Assembly (NCBI GenBank): GCA_947650285.1
Contig: CANTFL010000417.1
Span: 62,001 to 126,000 of the forward strand
Origin: Hyaloperonospora brassicae
Lineage: Eukaryota > Oomycota > Peronosporomycetes > Peronosporales > Peronosporaceae
Direction: 5' to 3'
DNA: 64,000 nucleotides
Both the position numbers and the translations under genes were made by a program. Below, one piece after another: positions 10,688-21,563 of this stretch (position 1 is its first letter; the number at the start of each line of letters is the position of its first letter). The notes below the pieces were generated by a model. It did no database searches. It was not told where the DNA came from and saw nothing but the letters and a program-made list of their open reading frames with translations.

Positions 10688-11657
10688 GGCTGCAGGTAAA
10701 CCCACCGGCAGTGGCAGGATGATGCATGGAAGTATCACCATCAACACATGACACTTATCAGCGTACAACAATACACACATGAAGAGTAAACGACGGCGAC
10801 GACACGTTGCGAATTGACATGATCGTCCACCCTCGACAGCATGTCGAATGGACCAAGCACGGCGGAGGAGTCCACGTACGAGCGGCACGAACGACCGCGA
10901 CAAAAATGCGACAAGATGAGGCTGCACAAGCAATGCAATGACTTGGACAGACTTGACGAAAGACAAAGAGCGTGTAGCAGCCGCTGAATCCAGCGAGCGT
11001 GTAACCTATAGACTCTCGTTGCCAGTGCATGCGCGACCAGTCGTTTTTTTCGCTCACGTCGTGTTTGTTCCTGCACAGCTGTCTTACAAGTGCCTGGCAC
11101 GAGTCACGAACGGTTCAGCAGCGATTGGAGCTGTTCGGTCAAAGTGCTTTGTTTTCGAGCACAGACACAATAGCAGAGATCTGAATCGTACGCAACACGC
11201 ACGTGTGCATCTTTCTTTCCACCACAGAGCTACAAGTAGATGCACTCGCTATCCGATACGCGCGACTCGCTTCTACGGTGCTGAGTTCCGAGTTCCGAGT
11301 TCACGCGGGGCTTTTTGCCCAAAAGCAGCTGGAAAGATCGAAGTCCCTGGTCTTCGCTTGATACTTTGGCTCCCGACATGAGTTTGCACCGAATCTGTAG
11401 GTAGAGATCGGTGATCGGTCGGTCGGTCCATCGATCGATCATAGATTGACACTCGGGAGCTGCTCGTTCATAGATAAGTCTCTCCGAAAGTGTGCAAGTC
11501 GCTTGGAACCCCAAGTTGTGAGTGTGATCGACGAACGAACGTCCACCCGCAGACGCTCTCGGGCCTCTGCTTTTGACCACAACGAAGTGGAGGGGAGCGA
11601 CGAGACCCGTCCGTTTGTTCGTTCTCGGACCGCCTCACGCACCGCCTAAAACATACG
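10688..11657. other. Intergenic region, no supported gene
   Basis: No supported gene. Open frames on both strands are short or lack ATG. Direct repeats of the GAGTTCCGA type near 11281-11302 and GATCGGTC-like units near 11405-11440 are small simple repeats. The end of the region is the leader of the ubiquitin-like gene. Confidence 0.5.
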
Positions 11658-11739
11658 ATGCAGCTCTTCGTCCGATCGGTGCGTACCTCTCGTGTCCAGT
11701 CAGTCAGTCAGCCCAACAATCAGTCAGTCAATTGACTTT

Positions 11740-11786
<47 letters not shown>

Positions 11787-12210
11787 GTGTGTTTCTCTGT
11801 CTCTGTCTCTGTGTGTGTCTCTCTGTGTCTCGGACGTTGTCGTCCGTCTGTGACGTGTGTAGGATGCCGGACGCACGTTGACCGTCACTGCCCCCAACGC
11901 GCAGACCACAGTGCAGGAGCTGCTGTCGCTCGTCGAGGCCAAGGGCGCGGGCCACTGCTGCTGTGGGTACCTCAACTACGGCGGTGTCCCGCTGCAGTCG
12001 TCGCGGTCGCTCGCGGACTACGGCATCCACAAGGCCGCGACGCTCGAGTTTTCGCGACGACTGCACGGCGGCTGCTTTGGCTTTTCGATCCTCTTGTGGA
12101 CGCTCATCTTCATCTGCTGCTTGATCAGCGTCTGCACGTGCGGCTTGTCACTGCCCGTGGCGCTGTGTCTCCTACCGCTTGCTCTGCTCCTGCCGCTCTG
12201 CTGTCTCTAA
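11658..12210 (+). CDS. Ubiquitin-like protein with hydrophobic C-terminal tail (two exons)
   Basis: Two exons are joined: 11658-11678 (seven codons, MQLFVRS) and 11863-12210. Exon 2 read alone has no ATG. Splicing GT(GCGT) at 11679 to AG at 11861-11862 keeps the frame and restores the ubiquitin-type first strand (MQ-x-FV-x-S-x-x-GRTLTV). The domain continues through VQELLSLVEAK, YGGVPLQSSRSLADYGI and ATLEFSRRLHGG, the same layout as ubiquitin including a terminal Gly-Gly. It is then followed by about 43 residues of very hydrophobic, Cys- and Leu-rich sequence (SILLWTLIFICCL, then LPVALCLLPLALLLPLCCL). Either the tail anchors the domain in a membrane, or it is removed after Gly-Gly to expose a conjugatable end. 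The domain is clear; which of these applies is unknown. Confidence 0.75.
11679..11862 (+). other. Intron with extended CT/GT polypyrimidine tract
   Basis: A 184-base intron with a GTGCGT donor and GTGTGTAG acceptor. Between them lie TCAGTCAGTCA direct repeats, a TCAATTGAC segment that could hold the branch point, and about 90 bases of CT and CTGT microsatellite acting as the polypyrimidine tract. It is inferred from the need to rebuild the ubiquitin fold and from splice-site quality. Confidence 0.7.
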
Positions 12211-12626
12211 CAAAAAGACGACCTGCAGGCGAGCGCGAGGGGACTAGTGAGGAACGGGGGATGTCGTGTGCTATGGCCACATCTCGCAAGCCGCTAAACG
12301 AGACGTGCAAACGGTGCGAGCGCGCGCGCGCGTCTGAATCCGACAACAAGTAGGCAGAAGAACGAGACGACAGTTTGCAGTCGACTGCATACAAATAGGC
12401 GACGCCTATTGCCTGCATGTAGTCGCCGACACCACGAGCAGCAACATGGATAGAGAGACCCTCTTCTCCCCACACCAGTGGCGGGAACAACAATACCAAA
12501 AAGTCACGTTGGCTGTGTCTTGTGCAAAACTGCGGGCACGAACCCAACGACTAACGTCAACCACGTCACGTCTCTCGCTCCCTCCCTCCCTCATAGCCAC
12601 GTCACGTCACGTCTCTCTCTCTCTCT
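12211..12626. other. Short intergenic region between convergent genes
   Basis: No gene seen. It holds a (CG)n stretch near 12320-12332 and CT runs near 12607-12627. The ubiquitin-like gene and SmD3 converge here. Confidence 0.5.
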
Positions 12627-13031
12627 CTACTTGTGCACAGCCCCAACGCCCGCGCGTCTCGCTCCCTTGTGCCCGGACGCCTTCACGCCGTCCTTGCTCT
12701 TGCTCTTGCTCTTCTTCTGCTTCTGCTCCTCGTTCTTCTTCCTCAGCGCCTGAACTTTGCTCAGCAGCGGCGAGTTCTTGAGCACATCGGGCAGAATGAC
12801 CAACTTGATCTGCGACCCGCGCACGTACACGAGCTCGAGCTTCGACTTTTGGCCGTCGCGCTGCGTCAACACCGCGTTGCTCAGCTGGCAGTTCATGCTG
12901 TCCTCGCTCTCGGTCAAGTGGCCGCGGTAGACCTCCCCGTTCTTGAGCTCAATGGTCACCGTGCGGCCCTCGCCCTCGTGCAGCAGCGAGATGGGGACCC
13001 CCACGGTCGTCGTCGTCGTCGTCGCCGCCAT
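12627..13031 (-). CDS. SNRPD3: Small nuclear ribonucleoprotein SmD3
   Basis: A 134-residue Sm protein, part of the heptameric ring on spliceosomal U snRNAs in the nucleus. After a poly-Thr start comes [20 protein letters not shown], the Sm1 motif with NGEVYRGHL, then [17 protein letters not shown]. The Sm2 motif is [23 protein letters not shown]. Together these are specific to SmD3 rather than SmD1 or the LSm proteins. The tail is Lys/Ser-rich ([13 protein letters not shown]) instead of the Arg-Gly repeats found in animal SmD3. Start ATG is at 13031 and stop TAG at 12627. An initiator-like TCACTTC lies on the minus strand at 13113-13119, about 85 bases upstream of the start. Confidence 0.95.
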   Translation of the reverse strand: MAATTTTTTVGVPISLLHEGEGRTVTIELKNGEVYRGHLTESEDSMNCQLSNAVLTQRDGQKSKLELVYVRGSQIKLVILPDVLKNSPLLSKVQALRKKNEEQKQKKSKSKSKDGVKASGHKGARRAGVGAVHK

Positions 13032-13858
13032 TGTGGACAGAGCGATGGGACTGCGCGGACGGCTCTGCTGCTTTGATTCGTAGCTCCCGGGCGCGGGTCA
13101 CAACTACGGGCTGAAGTGACGATACAAAGTAAGCGCTCTGTTGCGACGGTGGGGTGGTCGTCGTCGTCGTCGTCGCGGTGGTGGTGGTGGTGGAGTCTAT
13201 GTTGCTCAAGGGATGAGATGGGCAACGTAACGACAGCCAGGAACACGACGAGGTGCGCAAAAAAGCGTTTTTTGCGGGGGACACTGATCCCTCGATCGGA
13301 AGTGTGTCGGCTGGCGTGTTGGAGCTGGACGCAAAAAAGTGTCAGTGGCTTTTGGTACGTGGGGCGACGCAGGCAGACGGACTCTGGGTGACTGCATTTG
13401 ATGAGAAAACGGTCGTGGTGACGTGAAGGAATTAGAATGGGGGATTGCTTGAGCAGCTACACTGTTTGGGTTAGCTGTGACGTGACAACGTGCTCTACCG
13501 CTTTGGGCTTTTCACACACACCAGCCGTCCTCTGGATGGTCTTGCCGCTAAGCTATCGAAATGTGGAAGACGTAGGTCGGATTGGCGGGATGAGGTGCTT
13601 CGGCATAGCCCTCATCGCTTCGTCAATTGTCACCAAGACTCAATATTGACGAGGTTAGCTCGTCGCGAATACGCGACGCTAGAAAAGCCGTGATACAAAA
13701 GGTTGTGAAGGAAGTTGCGATATGCTATTGCTAACTCCCACCTGCACGCGACCAGCAAGATATTCACACGTAAGCAAAGATGCTGTACAGTTGATTTAGC
13801 AGAGACCCAACGACCAAACGAGACATCAAATTATCAGTGACAGTGTCAAGGTCATCTT
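13032..13858. other. Intergenic flank before copia insertion
   Basis: No supported gene. (TCG)n/(GTG)n-like repeats near 13155-13192 lie in the SmD3 5' flank. The sequence ends at the ATCTT target duplication (13854-13858) of the copia element. Confidence 0.5.
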
Positions 13859-14112
13859 TGTTGATGGGTGCACTGTCAATGCACGGTCAACAAAGCCAAC
13901 TGTGATTTGCTACGCACAAGTGACAAGACAGCGATGATACGACAGGGTGTAAACGGTTCACGTGCAGTCTGATGATTCTAGAACTACCTTGAGTGTATGT
14001 TCTAGAATCTATCAAGATCAGGGAAAGCTACAAGGTAGAAGAAGATAACACGACGAGTAAGTTCATAGGAAAACTAATTCAATACAATTTCCAATTTTCC
14101 TTCGACATAACA
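13859..14112 (+). repeat. 5' LTR of copia element
   Basis: 254 bases, TG...CA ends, matching 18407-18661. It contains an 11-bp perfect inverted repeat (13974-13984 and 13999-14009, 14-base loop), repeated in the 3' copy. Confidence 0.97.
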
Positions 14113-14113
14113 G

Positions 14114-14130
14114 GTTATGAGCCCAAGAGC
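14114..14130 (+). promoter_or_regulatory. Primer binding site, half-tRNA(iMet) type
   Basis: GGTTATGAGCCCAAGAG directly follows the 5' LTR. Its complement reads CTTGGGCTCATAACC, the anticodon-loop region (CAT) of a methionine tRNA rather than its 3' CCA end. This matches the half-tRNA priming described for Drosophila copia. Confidence 0.65.
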
Positions 14131-14158
14131 TTAAGGACCCCTGCCAGAAGCCAGTACG

Positions 14159-14998
14159 ATGAAGAAACCCGATGACCTGCTTGGAACAGACAACTACTTC
14201 CATTGGGAATTCAATATGAAGATGACACTTGCGAGGAAGGGCCTGCTAGAGCACATCTTGGAAGTGAAGTCGGAGCAGGAGATGACGGAGGATTGGAAGG
14301 TCAAGGACATGAAGGCGTTTGCTATTATTGCTCAAGGGATCGAAGTAAAGCATCAGACGAAGATCCGACATGCTCGCACTGCGAAGGAAGCATGGGAAAC
14401 ACTACGCGACTACTACAACAAGACAAACCTTCAGAATCGAGTGGCACTGACACGTCGATTGCACGAATTTCGTATGGATGAGGGAGGCGACATGGTGAGC
14501 CACCTCGACCGTTTCGATGAACTTGTTTTGAGTATGGAGGCGGTGGGCGATACCATGGACGACGCACGCCAGATGACAGTTCTGCTGAGTAGCTTACCGG
14601 CAGAGTACGAGATGATTGTGTCCATCATTGAGAATTCCATGGGTGTGACGATGGTGGATGTGAAAGAAAAGCTGTTGAAGGAACACAAGAAGAAGCAGCA
14701 GCAAGAGGTCTCCGAAGGAGCTTTCCGCGTTGGTCGTGGAGGCCATAAACAGGATCGTGGTCGTGGAATACGCAAACAACGTGGTGCAGAAGAGAGCTGG
14801 AAGAAGAAACAGCCGTTTCGTGGGAAGTGTCACCGCTGTAACAAGATCGGACACAAGCAGTTTGAGTGCCGATCTGCCACCAAGAATGATGGAAATGAAA
14901 TGGCATTCACGGCCACAAACGGATTAAAAAAAGGATGGTTGTTGGACAGCGGCGCCTCGTCACATATGACCCCAGCCGAAGAAGATTTCTTTGAGTAA
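14159..14998 (+). pseudogene. gag: Copia Gag and start of protease, ending at a stop
   Basis: A 279-codon frame. Residues 1-190 match copia-type Gag (UBN2-like: YFHWEFNMKMTL, AKEAWETLRDYY, LHEFRM, LLSSLPAEY). A basic Arg/Gly/Lys stretch and a CCHC zinc knuckle (CHRCNKIGHKQFEC, about residues 224-237) follow. The protease active site WLLDSGASSHM (about 260-270) comes just before TAA at 14996. In related elements this frame continues into pol as one polyprotein, so the stop probably replaces a Tyr codon. A one-base deletion about 30 bases later shifts the frame again. Confidence 0.9.
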
Positions 14999-15045
14999 GA
15001 GAAATTGAGAGAAGCCATTCAAGTCGCGTTGCCGATGGTGCGGTC

Positions 15046-18000
15046 ATGAATGCAATTGGACGAGGAAGCATTCGATTTCGCTGTACGAAGGGTACAGCAG
15101 TGACTGTGAATGAAGTATTGCACATTCCAACGCTGGACAGACGACTACTAGCGGTGCCCAAGATCGTCCAGCGTGGGTACAACGTTCGATTCGGTGAAAA
15201 ATACTGCGGTATCTACAAGGATAATGTGTTGATGATTTCTGCGAAGCGCATGAGAAGCGTGTACACTCTTGATGTGGAGTATGAGCACGCGATGTTGGTA
15301 GAGCATGAAGACGCTGGTAACAAGTGGGAGCTGTGGCATGCACGAATGGGTCACATTAGCCACAACAAGTTTAAAAAGACAAAGGAGGCTACGGAAGGAC
15401 TACCGAATGTAGTACCTGACACGAACAAGAATTTGTGTGGAGGGTGTCTACAAGGGAAACTGTGTGTCGCGAGTTTTCCACAAGAGTCGAAGACAAAGAC
15501 AACGCAGCCACTGCAGCTTATTCACTCTGACGTCATGGGCCCTATGAAGAACCCAACTCCTGGTGGGTCACGATACGTATTGTCTCTCGTGGACGATTTT
15601 TCAAGATTAGTGACTGTATATTTTCTGAAGTCCAAGAGTGAAGTACTGTCGAAGTTCATTGAATTTCGGACCGAGATGGAGCAGCAGTGTGGATTTCGTA
15701 TTAAGGCCATACGTACTGACAATGGCGGTGAATACAAAAACAAGAGGTTTGCTTCGTACTGCAAGAAACACGGCATCATCCATCAGAAGACAGTACCCTA
15801 CAGTCCTCAACAAAACGGTGTTGCTGAACGGATGAACCGTACGATTGTTGAGACGGCCAGAAGCATGATGCATTACAAGCGGGTGGCAAAGAAGTGGTGG
15901 GCCGAAGCTGTGAATACGGCGGTGTATTTACTTAACAGAACCACGAACTGCAATCACGAGGAGAAGACTCCTTTTGAACTGTGCTTTAAGACGAAGCCCG
16001 AAATTTCTCACCTACGTGTATTTGGTTCACTTGGATACGCACATATCGATGACTCAAAGCGCACGAAATTCGACGCGAAAGGGTTTCGCTGCATGCTATT
16101 AGGATATGCAAGACACACCAAGGGTTACAGGGTGCTTGATCTGGAGACTGGTACGATCAAGATCAGTCGTTCGATCGCGTTAGATGAACGTGAAGTTAGT
16201 AACATTTACGAAGACAATCCGGTTGTACCACACCCGAAGATGATAATAATACGACAAGATGACGATGATGGAGATCAATAAAGTAACTTGCAACAAGATG
16301 GTGATGAAGATGTTGAAATGGAAGAGCACGAAATTGTCGAAGATGTGGAGATGGAAGTACCGAGTTCTGACAATGACATCAGTAACACACCTTCGAGTGA
16401 GACAAGCAATCATTATCTTGCAAGAAATATGAACAACGAACAACATCAACACACTTCCCAAGTAATTCAACAAGGACCTCGTCACCAAGAACTCGAATTA
16501 CACAATCCGCACGACTCTGGAGCGATGGTGTTCCGTCCACAACTTAAGCGTCGTTCCGGTCGCGAGCATCAGTATCGTGTTCTTACCGACGATGCCAGTG
16601 GGAGAAGTGAATCCGGACCACGAGGAGGTGTTGATGAAATGCTACCAATTGAGCAACCTGTTCAGCTCTTGTTGGAAGACAATAACACTAGTACCACAAC
16701 AGAAAACAGCATTGTGCCATACAATGAAAACCATGAAGCCAGTGGGAGTGAAGATGACGAACCTCCTTCCAAGCGATCGCGAATAAACAGCGATGTGGCA
16801 TTGATAGCAGAAGTTGCCATGATAGCTCGTGATTTACCTGGCTCTTATGCGGAGGCAGTGAATGGACCTGACAGATACCAATGGATTAAAGCTATTGAGA
16901 ATGAATTTTCGGCTCATGAGCGTAACAAGACGTGGACACCAATTGTACGCAAGCCTGGAATGAAACCAATTGGATCGAAGTGGGTATGGGCTAAAAAGAG
17001 TGATGGTCGATACAAAGCACGACTTGTGGCGCTCGGATTCCTGCAACAATATGGTATCAACTTTTTCGAGACGTACGCGGCTGTCGCCAGTATGAACTCC
17101 ATCAGGATGCTATTGTCGATTTGCTGCGCAGCAGGATATGTGATCGACCAGCTTGATGTTGATACGGCCTACCTGAATGCCGACCTACAAGAAGAAGTAT
17201 ACTTGTTACCACCCAAAGGGATGAAAATTGGCAGCGAGTTTGTACTTAAATTGAATCGCGCGCTTTACGGACTTAAGCAGGCTGCAAATGCCTGGAATAA
17301 GACGAGTCACAATGCATTACTGGAGATGGGATTTGTCGCGTGCGGTGCTGATCGATGCATATACAAGATAAAGGATGGTGAAGGCTGGGCGTACGTGTGC
17401 TTATACGTTGATGATATGATTGTGGCTGCAAAAGAAGCAACCACGGTACGCAAGGTGAAAGAACAAATCTCTCAGCGGTTTCAAACCAAAGACCTTGGTC
17501 CAGTGAAGCACTTGCTTGGAATGGAAGTTATGTACGACCGAAAGAAGCGTGAGATGTTTATTTCGCAACAAAGATACATCGAGGAGACTGCAGACATGTT
17601 TGTACAGACTCAAGCCCGACCAACTGGTAACCCATGTGATCAGAGCATGAAACTGTCCAGCGCAAATAGTCCAAAGTCCGATGTCGAAAGACAAGCCATG
17701 AGTCGTACACCGTACCGCCAATTGCTGGGACGACTGCTGTTTATAGTGACCACGACCAGACCAGACGCAGCATTTCCTGTGAGCCAACTTGGACGATTTG
17801 CAGAAAACCCTGGCTCACAACACTGGAAGGCACTGATCAAAGTGCTAAGATACCTCCGCTCGACGAGTGGTTTTGGATTACACTACAGTGTTGACAAACT
17901 ACAGCAACAACTAACAGCGTATAGTGACGCCGATTGGGGAAACAGCTTGGACGACCGTCGATCGGTATCTGGTGTTTTGCTGGTGCTTAATGGAGGCCCT

Positions 18001-18399
18001 GTTATATTTAAGTCTAAGTACCAACGCACCGTTGCATTGAGTACTTCTGAGGCTGAATACATGGCGCTAAGCATGTGCACTCAAGACATACTATGGGCAA
18101 GGATGTTAATGGCTGACCTCGGATTCGAGCAGAAGAATCCTACTGTCATCTACGAGGATAATCAAGGAGCCATTGCTCTCGCAACAAACCCAGGATACCA
18201 TGCGCGGACTAAACACGTAGACATACGTCACCACTTTGTCCGAGAGAAAGTTCTAGCCGGTAATATAAAGGTGATCTACAAGGAGACGGAACATCAACTT
18301 GCCGACATACTAACGAAGGCACTCGGCACCAAGCGATTCCAGTACCTCCGTGCCGGAATGGACATCAAGGTACGTGATGGACCCGAGCATCAACAGTGA
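15046..18399 (+). pseudogene. pol: Copia Pol: integrase, reverse transcriptase, RNase H (one internal stop)
   Basis: One frame is broken by a single TAA at 16279-16281. The first part has the GAG-pre-integrase motif (WHARMGH, CGGCLQGK). The integrase core follows, with catalytic Asp in IHSDVMGP, Asp in IRTDNGGEY and Glu in NGVAERMNRT. The second part, after an acidic linker, has the reverse transcriptase (KWVWAKKSDG, DVDTAYLNADL, ALYGLKQA, active site YVDDM near 17404-17418). RNase H is next (YSDADW, SEAEYMAL, YEDNQGAI, HVDIRHHFVRE). All catalytic residues are intact. The stop looks like CAA to TAA next to low-complexity linker sequence. Confidence 0.93.
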
Positions 18400-18406
18400 G
18401 TGGGAG
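18395..18406 (+). promoter_or_regulatory. Polypurine tract of copia element
   Basis: A purine-rich AGTGAGTGGGAG sits immediately before the 3' LTR, the expected place for the plus-strand DNA primer. Confidence 0.6.
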
Positions 18407-18661
18407 TGTTGATGGGTCCACTGTCAATGCACGGTCAACAAAGCCAACTGTGATTTGCTACGCACAAGTGACAAGACAGCGATGATACGACAGGGTGTAA
18501 ACGGTTCACGTGCAGTCTGATGATTCTAGAACTACCTTGAGTGTATGTTCTAGAATCTATCAAGATCAGGGAAAGCTACAAGGTAGAAGAAGATAACACG
18601 ACGAGTAAGTTCATAGGAAAACTAATTCAATACACTTTTCCAATTTTCCTTCGACATAACA
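18407..18661 (+). repeat. 3' LTR of copia element
   Basis: 255 bases, matching the 5' LTR with a G/C change near the start and a small T-run difference near 18634. It is followed by the ATCTT duplication. Confidence 0.97.
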
Positions 18662-18666
18662 ATCTT

Positions 18667-20261
18667 GACACGGCCGAAGTCTACAGATAGCGGGACAAGG
18701 AAACGACAACACAACCGGTAGATCGACGACAGAGTGGTTGTGGGAAGCAACATTGTTAGCTAGCACGAGCAAGGACCTTGTCGTTGTCAATAGCAACGAA
18801 GAGCTACGGAACGAAGTCCACCATCGCGGAAGGTTACGAAGGCTATCGTCCCGACTGAATACGCCAAAAACAGGCAGAACCACCTTTTACAAAACACAAC
18901 GCATCATCTTGTTTTTGTACTCGCAAGAGTCGACAGCTACCGCTTGTCGCCACACACCTTTCATCAGAACACACCTGGATACCATTACGATGACGCGCTT
19001 ATCGACGCCCCGCGTCGTCGCTTGCTGCCAGCGCTTACAATCAACACGGCAACGCGAGTAATCAGATCGAACGACGGAGCACGTGTTCGAGGGTGGCCTC
19101 TATGTCTCGCATCGGCGCGTCTGCTGTATGGCACATGATGACGTGCTTCACTCTCGTCTTTACACTTCTAGACCCGTTCTCAGACCAGTGAGGTGAAGCC
19201 GAAGGAGATCCAGGTAAGCGGAATAGACGATCAGTAGAGGTGCAGCTGTACATTACTGTTACTGCAAAGTCGTCTGCACAGTTCGTGGGCCGATGTAAAG
19301 AGCAGCGACGCGGTTTGTAAAATGAGATGACCAGCACGTTTGGTGCCAGCCAGCCGGCCTATCTAGGCAGGTCAGTGGGAACAACTTGTTCATCGTACAG
19401 TCATCGTCGAGCCGGCTTGCCACTTGTACTTGGTGACCGATGAACACAGCCGAAGGAACAAATGCGTGTGAAAGTTGGTTGCATAATTGCAAAGCTACAA
19501 CACAAGGTTTGACGACTTTCGCGCATGAGGCTATACTCGTGGTCCGACGCCGTCTTTGCTGGTCTTTGCATATGCCACACGCATGTGGTTTCTCCACAAA
19601 GGTGCGTGAGTAAGTGCGTTCGAGGAGATAGCAACTTCGTGTGCAGGGCAAGGTGAGACTTTTGTGCAAACAAGCATAATGCGACTGCAGCAGACGAATC
19701 CAACCACTGCAAACAGCGGTTATGGTGACATCCTTCGTCCACTCCCTTCTTACTCGGTCTGGCCGAATTGTCCTGAACAAGAGTGGCAGATCACGTCTCC
19801 TTTGTTCACGTGTTCGGAGCGCGCAAGCTCGACGATATATGCTGCACGTGTCCGAGCTGACGCTTCATGACAAAAATAGAGTAAATTGGCTGCACATGGC
19901 AGATGGTTTCCAGCATGATAAAAATAGACTCGAAACGATGACAGACAGTACGCAGATACTGCAACAGTCCGGACGCTTACTGTGCAGTCAACATGAGCTC
20001 CTTTACAGCGACACATTCCTGGTTGCGCCAACGCATTCGCTTCAGGCTGACTTGGCCACCACCTGACTGACAACGTGCATTTTTTACAGAGCTTCAAGTC
20101 ATCGACTCTGCTGTCCAGCATCAGCACGGGACCTGTGCGTTCCTTTACATGACAAAAGTCGATGCTAGTCAGTCATTTCCAAAATTGCCTTCCAGTGCAG
20201 TGCATCCATTCTCTAGTCCGACAAGCAGCAACAAAGCGCCACGTTTCGTACCACGTTGAGG
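18667..20261. other. Intergenic region between copia element and pectin lyase
   Basis: No supported gene. Open frames on both strands are short and without recognisable motifs. The end of the region holds the pectin lyase promoter and leader. Confidence 0.5.
20173..20187 (+). promoter_or_regulatory. Oomycete-type core promoter (initiator plus FPR)
   Basis: TCATTTCCAAAATTG resembles the oomycete initiator (YCAYTYY core) followed by the flanking promoter region (CAWTTT-like). It lies 75-89 bases upstream of the pectin lyase start, the usual distance for this combined element. Assigned by motif match only. Confidence 0.5.
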
Positions 20262-21563
20262 ATGGGTCGCTTTACATACATGTCCACCTTCGCCGCAGCC
20301 CTCGCCTTTGCTATCAAGAATGCTGCCGGCGCTTTCACTGTTGGCTCTGCCTCTGGTCTAGGCGCTGGTACAACGGGAGGAGCTGGCGGGAAAGTTGTGT
20401 ACCCCACTTCGAACGCCGAGCTTACGATGTACTTGGGAGACACCAAACCGCTCGTGATTGTCCTTGACCGGACTTTTGACTTTCGCGGAACTGAAGGCAC
20501 GACCACCGAGGCCGGTTGCCGGCCGACTGCGAATCGCCAGTGTCTCGCGAAGCGCAATGGCTTTAAGGGCCAAGATGTGATTCTTCAAGAAGGTGGCATG
20601 AAAAGCACAGGTGGCTGCGTAGACGGCACGAAGGTGACGGTGAAGTACGATAACGCTGGAATCAAGCGCTTGTTTGTGAGGGATCACAAGACCATCCGTG
20701 GCATTGGCAAGAAAGGTGTGATCAAGGGCAAGGGACTGACGCTGACCAACAACATTATCGTCCAGAACGTCCACATCACGGAAATAAACCCGCACTTGGT
20801 GTGGGGTGGTGACGCGATCTACATCTGTAACGGTGGTCCCACTGCGAGCAAAAACGTGTGGCTCGACCACTTGAAGGTGTCTCGCATTGGCCGCCAAATG
20901 GTCGTGACGGGCGAGGCTGGTGTAGATGGACTGACGATCAGCAACTCGGAATTCGACGGAAACACGGACTTTTCAATGTCGTGCGACGGGCACCACTACT
21001 GGACTTTGCTTTTCTACGGAAGAAAGACGGCCGTCACCATGGTCAACAATTACTTGCACGGGACCTCGGGTCGATCACCTAAGGTCGGCAGCAGGAAAGA
21101 GGACAATGTCGTCTTGCACGCCGTCAACAACTACTGGGGTAAAAACTCCGGCCACTCTTTTGATGTCAGCCTCAGCGGATACGTTCTCGCCGAGGGCAAC
21201 TACTTCGACAGCACCGCGCGTCCTGCTATAGCAGACATAAAAGGCGATCTGTTTGCATTCGACGATAAGGACGCAGCTGGTGCGTGCAAAACCTACCTGG
21301 GCCGACCGTGCGAGGCGAACGTCGTAGTGAAAAGCGGCAAGTTTACGTCGCACAATGGAATCCCCGCCCTCAAGGCAATGAAGGCGTATCGGAGCATTGT
21401 CGACTTTTCCTCGAAATCGACTTCTGCTGACAACGTGGAGCAGGAACAGGTGTACAAGTTCAGTGATGCGAACAGTACGAGTTCCACGCTGTATCAGGCG
21501 AAAGACTTGGCCAAGGAGTGGGCCAAGACGACCAACAACTTCGGTATCGGCAAGTTGAACTAA
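20262..21563 (+). CDS. Secreted pectin lyase (polysaccharide lyase family 1)
   Basis: A 433-residue protein from the ATG at 20262 (the frame opens slightly upstream with TTG only). A signal peptide (about residues 1-25, ending NAAGA) indicates secretion. The mature part begins with the pectin lyase phrase GSASGLGAGTTGG and VIVLDRTFDFRGTEGTTTE. It continues with the parallel beta-helix and the catalytic-region motifs WGGDAI (Asp184) and SGRSPKVG, where Arg271 is the probable catalytic base. NNYWGKNSGHSFDVS follows. Pectin lyases cut methyl-esterified homogalacturonan by beta-elimination without calcium and act in the host cell wall. Paired Cys residues suggest disulfides. It is a single exon between two retrotransposons, a typical transposon-rich setting for a pathogenicity-related gene. 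Confidence 0.93.
   Translation: MGRFTYMSTFAAALAFAIKNAAGAFTVGSASGLGAGTTGGAGGKVVYPTSNAELTMYLGDTKPLVIVLDRTFDFRGTEGTTTEAGCRPTANRQCLAKRNGFKGQDVILQEGGMKSTGGCVDGTKVTVKYDNAGIKRLFVRDHKTIRGIGKKGVIKGKGLTLTNNIIVQNVHITEINPHLVWGGDAIYICNGGPTASKNVWLDHLKVSRIGRQMVVTGEAGVDGLTISNSEFDGNTDFSMSCDGHHYWTLLFYGRKTAVTMVNNYLHGTSGRSPKVGSRKEDNVVLHAVNNYWGKNSGHSFDVSLSGYVLAEGNYFDSTARPAIADIKGDLFAFDDKDAAGACKTYLGRPCEANVVVKSGKFTSHNGIPALKAMKAYRSIVDFSSKSTSADNVEQEQVYKFSDANSTSSTLYQAKDLAKEWAKTTNNFGIGKLN

Larger units (their letters stand above)
13859..18661 (+). mobile_element. Ty1/copia LTR retrotransposon (complete, with lesions)
   Basis: A 4.8-kb element bounded by near-identical LTRs that start TGTTG and end AACA. It is flanked by the 5-bp target duplication ATCTT (13854-13858 and 18662-18666). 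Internal order is Gag-protease, integrase, reverse transcriptase, RNase H, the copia order. The two LTRs differ at only two or three places, so the insertion is fairly recent. The reading frame carries three lesions: TAA at 14996, a one-base deletion near 15028 and TAA at 16279. This copy is therefore probably not autonomous. Confidence 0.97.

Noticed and set aside
12633..13076. Plus-strand 147-codon frame opposite SmD3
   Set aside because: It is the shadow of the conserved SmD3 gene on the other strand.
13859..18661. Programmed stop readthrough or frameshift in the copia element
   Set aside because: The stop and the one-base shift about 30 bases apart have no recoding motif, and a second stop lies at 16279. 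Decay is simpler.
19259..19780. 173-codon minus-strand frame between the copia element and pectin lyase
   Set aside because: No ATG-based gene structure, domain or signal peptide was recognised.
2117..20261. RXLR or Crinkler effector genes
   Set aside because: No signal peptide followed by RXLR-EER or LFLAK-type motifs was seen in the open frames.
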